Shown piece by piece: positions 60,551-64,000 of a stretch of 64,000 nucleotides of DNA (positions are counted from its first letter, which is position 1; each line of letters opens with the position of its first letter). Both the position numbers and the translations under genes were made by a program. A model generated the notes under the pieces. It was not told the origin of the DNA. It saw nothing but the letters and a program-made list of their open reading frames with translations, and did not search any database. The DNA is from Halosimplex carlsbadense 2-9-1 (GTDB taxonomy: Archaea > Halobacteriota > Halobacteria > Halobacteriales > Haloarculaceae): positions 28,469-92,468 of the forward strand of contig NZ_AOIU01000048.1 in the NCBI RefSeq assembly GCF_000337455.1. The letters run 5' to 3'.

Positions 60551-60560
60551 AAGATTTTAG
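60551..60560 (+). promoter_or_regulatory. TATA box for the rhamnonate dehydratase-like gene
   Basis: AAGATTTTAG is about 30-40 bases upstream of the ATG at 60591, in otherwise GC-rich DNA. Confidence 0.5.
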
Positions 60561-60590
60561 CCCCGGTGGCGGGACGATAGGGACGACGCA

Positions 60591-61796
60591 ATGGAGATAA
60601 CAGACGTATCAGCGACCAAGATCGGGAGCGAGTCGTGGGGAGAGTTCGTCGAGTTCCCGCTCGTGACCGTGCTGAGCAAGTACGACGAGTACAACAACGC
60701 GACGGGCGACAACCCCGACGCTCGCCGCGACTGGATGGGTCCGGTCGGCGACGTGGTCGTCGAGGTGGAGACCGACGCCGGGATCACTGGCGTCGGTCAC
60801 GGCAACTGGGCGACCGGCGCCATCGAGACCATCGTCGACGAGACGCTCTCGAAGCTCGTCGTCGGCGAGGACCCCAGCGAGCGCGAGCGGCTCTGGGACA
60901 TCATGTACCGGGCGACGATCCCGTTCGGCCGCAAGGGCGCGGCCGTCGAGGCCATCAGCGCCGTCGACCTCGCGCTGTGGGACATCGCCGGCAAGGAGGC
61001 CGACAAACCGGTCTACGAGCTGCTCGGCGGCCCCACGACCGACGAGATCCCCTGCTACGCCAGCAACCTCCACCCCGTCGACATGGAGACGCTGGCCGAG
61101 GAGGCCCAGGAGTACGCCGAGGCCGGGTTCGACGCGATGAAGCTCCGCTTCCGGCACGGCCCCGAGGCCGGCCGCGCCGGCATGAAGGAAAACGAGGAGA
61201 TCGTCAGGACCGTCCGCGAGGCGGTCGGCGACGAGATCGAGATCGCCGCCGACGCGTACATGGGCTGGACGGTCAAGTACGCCAAGCGGATGCTCGACCG
61301 CCTCGGGAAGTACGACATGGCGTGGGTCGAGGAGCCGGTCATCCCCGACGACATCGACGGCTACGCCGAGATCCGCGAGGCCGCGCCGATGCCGATCTCC
61401 GGCGGCGAACACGAGTTCACCCGCTGGGGCCACAAGGAACTGCTCGAGCGGGAGGCCGTCGACATCCTCCAGCCCGACGTGCATCGCTGCGGCGGGCTGA
61501 CCGAACTCCTGCGCATCGACGCCATGGCGAGTGCTCACGACGTGCCTGTGATCCCCCACACGGGGACGAACCCCCACCTGCACTTCATCGCCGCGTCGAC
61601 GAACGCGCCGATGGCCGAGTACTTCCCCATCCCGCAGTGGTACCAGGACCGCCAGGAAGAGAAGGACTCGACCTACGCCGACGCCATCTACGCGAACCCG
61701 CCGGACGCCGAGGACGGCGCCGTCCCCCTGCCCGACGGCGTCGGTCTCAGCTCCGAACTCAACCGCGAGGCGATCGAACACTACGCGGTCGAGTGA
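60591..61796 (+). CDS. rhmD: L-rhamnonate dehydratase-like enolase-superfamily enzyme
   Basis: This 401-residue protein (RhmD enzymes are about 400) would convert L-rhamnonate into 2-keto-3-deoxy-L-rhamnonate. The metal ligands of the enolase superfamily are D221 (AADAYMG), E247 (VEEPV) and E273 (GGEHEF), and a catalytic His lies at H323 (IPHTG). Family traits include the N-terminal LSKYDEYNNA (matching the SKYxxY of RhmD), GDVVVEVETDAGITG, and QPDVHRCGGLTEL. Some uncertainty remains between rhamnonate and related 6-deoxy-sugar acids such as L-fuconate. It is preceded by a TATA box and followed two bases later by the LLM oxidoreductase start, so the two are co-transcribed. Confidence 0.82.
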   Translation: MEITDVSATKIGSESWGEFVEFPLVTVLSKYDEYNNATGDNPDARRDWMGPVGDVVVEVETDAGITGVGHGNWATGAIETIVDETLSKLVVGEDPSERERLWDIMYRATIPFGRKGAAVEAISAVDLALWDIAGKEADKPVYELLGGPTTDEIPCYASNLHPVDMETLAEEAQEYAEAGFDAMKLRFRHGPEAGRAGMKENEEIVRTVREAVGDEIEIAADAYMGWTVKYAKRMLDRLGKYDMAWVEEPVIPDDIDGYAEIREAAPMPISGGEHEFTRWGHKELLEREAVDILQPDVHRCGGLTELLRIDAMASAHDVPVIPHTGTNPHLHFIAASTNAPMAEYFPIPQWYQDRQEEKDSTYADAIYANPPDAEDGAVPLPDGVGLSSELNREAIEHYAVE

Positions 61797-61798
61797 CC

Positions 61799-62827
61799 AT
61801 GTCGGAGATCAGCTTCGAGTACAACGCGCCGGTGTTCGCCGGCGCGCCCGAGAACGGGAGCGAGCCGGTCCACCGCGACACCCCCAGCTACGAGCGCCTC
61901 GACTGGGCGGAGACGAAAGCCGGGGTCCTGAAGGCCGAGGCGCTGGGCTTCGACGCCGTCTGGGCGCCCGACCACCTCATGCTCGGCCGCGACCGCGCCG
62001 AGTACGAGTGTTGGACCCTGCTGTCGGCCATCGCGGGGTTCACCGAGGACGTGAACGTCGGCTCGCTCGTGCTGTGCAACGACTACCGCAACCCCGCGCT
62101 GGTCGCGAAGATGGCCGCCACGCTCGACGTGGTCTCGGAGGGCCGGCTCGAACTCGGCCTCGGCGCCGGCTGGCACGACCCAGAGTACGACGCCTACGGC
62201 TGGGAGTACCGCGACGGCTTCGAGCGCCTCATGCGCCTCGACGAGTCGATCCGGCTGCTGAAGCGGATGTGGGCGGCCGGCGGCGACGGCGCGAGCTTCG
62301 ACGGCGACCACTATCGGATCGAGGACGCCCCCTGCGCGCCGGCACCGGTGCAGGACCCGCACCCGCCGATCCTCGTCGGCGGGCAGGGCGAGGAGGTCAC
62401 GCTGAAACTCGTCGCGAAGCACGCCGACGTGTGGAACACGGACGTGTTCAACGGCGACGTGGCGACGCTGGAACACAAGATCGGCGTCATCGAGGACCAC
62501 TGCGAGACGGTCGGTCGCGACCCGGGCGAGATCGAGTACTCTTGGGACGGCCACGTCCTCTGCACCCGCGACGAGGCGAAACTCGACCGGTTGCTCGACG
62601 TGATGTTGCCGATCCAGTTCGAGTCGGAGTACACCGACCGGCCGGACATCGCGACCGAGGCGGACGCCCGCGAGTACTTCGTCATGGGGACGCCCGAGGA
62701 GTGCGCGGCGGCCATCGAGGAGCGGATCGAGGCCGGCGTGACGAAGTTCCAGGGCTGGTTCGTCGACTTCCCCGACCACGACGGGATGGAACTGTTCGCC
62801 GACGAGGTCGTCCCGCAGTTCGACTGA
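61799..62827 (+). CDS. LLM-class flavin/F420-dependent oxidoreductase
   Basis: This 342-residue protein has the luciferase-like TIM-barrel: ALGFDAVWAPDHLMLGRDRAEYECW early, GRLELGLGAGWHDPEY and PILVGGQGEEVTLKLVAKHADVWN later, in the order usual for F420- or FMN-dependent oxidoreductases. Its start overlaps closely with the dehydratase stop (2-base gap), a sign of co-transcription. Related proteins beside sugar-acid genes are not well studied. It is distinct from the F420 enzyme at 30210-31160, with which it shares only the fold. Confidence 0.84.
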   Translation: MSEISFEYNAPVFAGAPENGSEPVHRDTPSYERLDWAETKAGVLKAEALGFDAVWAPDHLMLGRDRAEYECWTLLSAIAGFTEDVNVGSLVLCNDYRNPALVAKMAATLDVVSEGRLELGLGAGWHDPEYDAYGWEYRDGFERLMRLDESIRLLKRMWAAGGDGASFDGDHYRIEDAPCAPAPVQDPHPPILVGGQGEEVTLKLVAKHADVWNTDVFNGDVATLEHKIGVIEDHCETVGRDPGEIEYSWDGHVLCTRDEAKLDRLLDVMLPIQFESEYTDRPDIATEADAREYFVMGTPEECAAAIEERIEAGVTKFQGWFVDFPDHDGMELFADEVVPQFD

Positions 62828-62960
62828 GCGCCGAGAGACGCACCGGGAACGCGTCGACGGCGTCCGTGGCGCGACCGCTCCCGCACGACCCCCGCCCACA
62901 CCCGTGGTCCACCGACCGGGCCTGCTCCGACACCGGGGCCGGCCGTCCGAACCACCGGAA

Positions 62961-62970
62961 CTATTAAATC
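62961..62970 (+). promoter_or_regulatory. TATA box for the small membrane protein at 62995
   Basis: CTATTAAATC is at 62961-62970, about 27 bases upstream of the ATG at 62995, consistent with leaderless transcription. Confidence 0.6.
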
Positions 62971-62994
62971 TGTTTGGCTGGACTACTACGGTAG

Positions 62995-63255
62995 ATGAGC
63001 ACAAGTGTCGACCTCGATCGGTACCGTGGGGACAGCCGCGTCAGGAAGCTGATCACGGAGAACAGGGCCGTCGTCGGGGTGGCCGCGCTCCTCGTCGTCC
63101 TCTCGCTCCTCGCGGTGGGTGTCAACGCCGCCGGGTTCCCCGCCATCGCGGGGATGCTGGTCTCCTGGAACGTCCTCGTCACCGGCGTCCTCTTCGTGTT
63201 CGCCGTCCTCCCGCTGTACGCGATCCGGTTCCTCCCGTCGTACCACAAGTTCTAA
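62995..63255 (+). CDS. Small two-helix membrane protein
   Basis: This 86-residue protein begins MSTSVDLDRYRGDSRVRKLITENRA, with two membrane helices (about 26-45 and 55-77) and a short C-terminal FLPSYHKF. The TATA box at 62961 supports the start. I do not recognise a family. It may be part of the local sugar regulon or unrelated. Confidence 0.62.
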   Translation: MSTSVDLDRYRGDSRVRKLITENRAVVGVAALLVVLSLLAVGVNAAGFPAIAGMLVSWNVLVTGVLFVFAVLPLYAIRFLPSYHKF

Positions 63256-63405
63256 TCCCGCCTGACCTTCTCCCGCTGGCGCACCTGTTCGGCGGCGCGT
63301 AGGTCCCCGTCGACGCTCGCCGCGAGCGTCGTCCCGGTGGCTGCCGGCTCGGCGGCTCACCGGTTCCAGCCCCTCGATCCGCGGCGATCGGCCTCTCGGA
63401 ACGAT

Positions 63406-63416
63406 CGGTTTTAAGC
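63406..63416 (+). promoter_or_regulatory. TATA box for the GH4 glycosidase gene
   Basis: CGGTTTTAAGC is about 25-33 bases upstream of the ATG at 63439, suggesting leaderless transcription. Confidence 0.55.
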
Positions 63417-63438
63417 CGATGTATTCCGACGAGCGAGT

Positions 63439-64000
63439 ATGCACGGCCTCAATGGTAGCCAGCACCGGCGAGAAGAGTCCGTCGTGATCGGCTTCGTCGG
63501 CGGCGGGAGCCGCGACTGGGCGGAGAAACTGATGAACCTGCTCGCGCTCACCGAGGAGTTCGGGGGAACTGTCCGGCTGTACGACCTCGACTACGAGAGC
63601 GCGCGGACGAACGCGGAACTCGGGCGGAAAATCCAGCGCCAGGAGGCGGCGGTCGGCGACTGGAGCTACGAGGCCGTCGAGACGCTGGAGGCGGCGCTCG
63701 ACGGCGCGGATTTCGTGGTCTGCTCGACGCAAGATCCCCCGAGCGAGACGTTCGCCCACGACCTCGACGTCCCCCAAGAGTACGGGCTCCACCAGACGGT
63801 CGGCGATACGGTCGGGCCGGGCGGGACCTTCCGGGCGCTGCGGTCGATCCCCCAGTACCGCGAGATCGCCGCGGCGGTGCGCGAACACTGCCCCGACGCC
63901 TGGGTGTTCAACTTCACCAACCCCATGACCGTCTGCACCCGCACGCTCTACGAGGAGTACCCCGACATCAACGCCGTCGGCATCTGTCACGAGGTGTACC
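63439..64000 (+). CDS. GH4-family glycosidase (partial, N-terminus only)
   Basis: The first 187 codons are in the window; the gene continues off the right edge. VIGFVGGGSRDWAEKLM (residues 16-32) is the NAD-binding start of GH4 enzymes. GDTVGPGGTFRALRSIP, NFTNPMTVCTRTLYEE and ICHEVY contain the conserved Asn, Cys and His that bind manganese and the sugar. GH4 enzymes use NAD+ and Mn2+ to cleave alpha- or beta-glycosides by a redox-elimination route. Substrates include galactosides, glucuronides and phosphoglucosides; the sequence here does not decide. It fits the neighbouring oligosaccharide-degradation genes. Confidence 0.88.
   Translation, partial: MHGLNGSQHRREESVVIGFVGGGSRDWAEKLMNLLALTEEFGGTVRLYDLDYESARTNAELGRKIQRQEAAVGDWSYEAVETLEAALDGADFVVCSTQDPPSETFAHDLDVPQEYGLHQTVGDTVGPGGTFRALRSIPQYREIAAAVREHCPDAWVFNFTNPMTVCTRTLYEEYPDINAVGICHEVY

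Overview
The window is chromosomal or large-replicon DNA from a halophilic archaeon (class Halobacteria). The reasons are very high GC with strong G/C bias at third codon positions, acidic proteins, TATA-box promoters with short or no leaders, an Orc1/Cdc6 initiator, Bat-type HTH regulators, HalOD1 domains and F420-type oxidoreductases. Genus cannot be fixed from the sequence. No tRNA, rRNA, CRISPR array or insertion sequence was recognised.

1-3.6 kb: a peptide/nickel-type (Opp/Dpp) ABC importer. Two ATPases and one permease run leftwards off the window edge, and the second permease is divergent across a spacer carrying 36-bp tandem repeats. 3.6-8.0 kb: a putative replication origin. An orc1/cdc6 gene is surrounded by six copies of a CACCGG-N4-CCGGTG element, interpreted as origin recognition boxes. 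Two of them face each other, with G-rich tails, across an AT-rich stretch at about 7231-7340. Related CTTATGTAA inverted repeats sit on both sides of the region.

8.3-39 kb: a long run of small, mostly singly transcribed genes that looks like a general-stress or homeostasis island. It includes a Cys/Met-rich copper-storage-like protein, an SPW-repeat protein, an FAD-Rieske oxidoreductase, YihY, a CPA1 antiporter, three PRC-barrel-type proteins, a MscS-like channel, a TIGR02587/02588 pair, two paralogous Bat-type regulators, two HalOD1 proteins, a phasin-like protein, Dps, rubredoxin-like and zinc-ribbon proteins, a family-4-like uracil-DNA glycosylase without the usual cysteines, a four-CBS protein with a C-terminal hibernation-factor-like domain, DUF4112 and DUF1328. 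Several carry Gln-, Pro- or Met-rich low-complexity tails, and one protein is about 41% Gln. Such non-acidic disordered segments are unusual in a salt-in proteome and are the most intriguing feature of the window.

39-44.6 kb: TraB-like, PNPOx-like, DUF998 and DUF6544/6920-like proteins, a tyrosine recombinase and a SOUL heme-binding protein.

45-64 kb: a carbohydrate-degradation locus. It holds an amidohydrolase-2 lactonase candidate, a GH78 alpha-L-rhamnosidase, a GH10 xylanase, a PhyH-type dioxygenase, a second Opp/Dpp-type importer (fused dual ATPase, two permeases, divergent lipoprotein binding protein), a zinc alcohol/sugar dehydrogenase, an L-rhamnonate dehydratase-like enolase-superfamily enzyme, an LLM flavin oxidoreductase and a GH4 glycosidase cut by the window end. 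Both glycosidases lack signal peptides, so the simplest reading is import of rhamnose- and xylose-containing oligosaccharides by the ABC system, hydrolysis in the cytoplasm and oxidation of L-rhamnose by a non-phosphorylative pathway. Most genes here have their own TATA box, and several have a palindrome at or near the expected transcription start.
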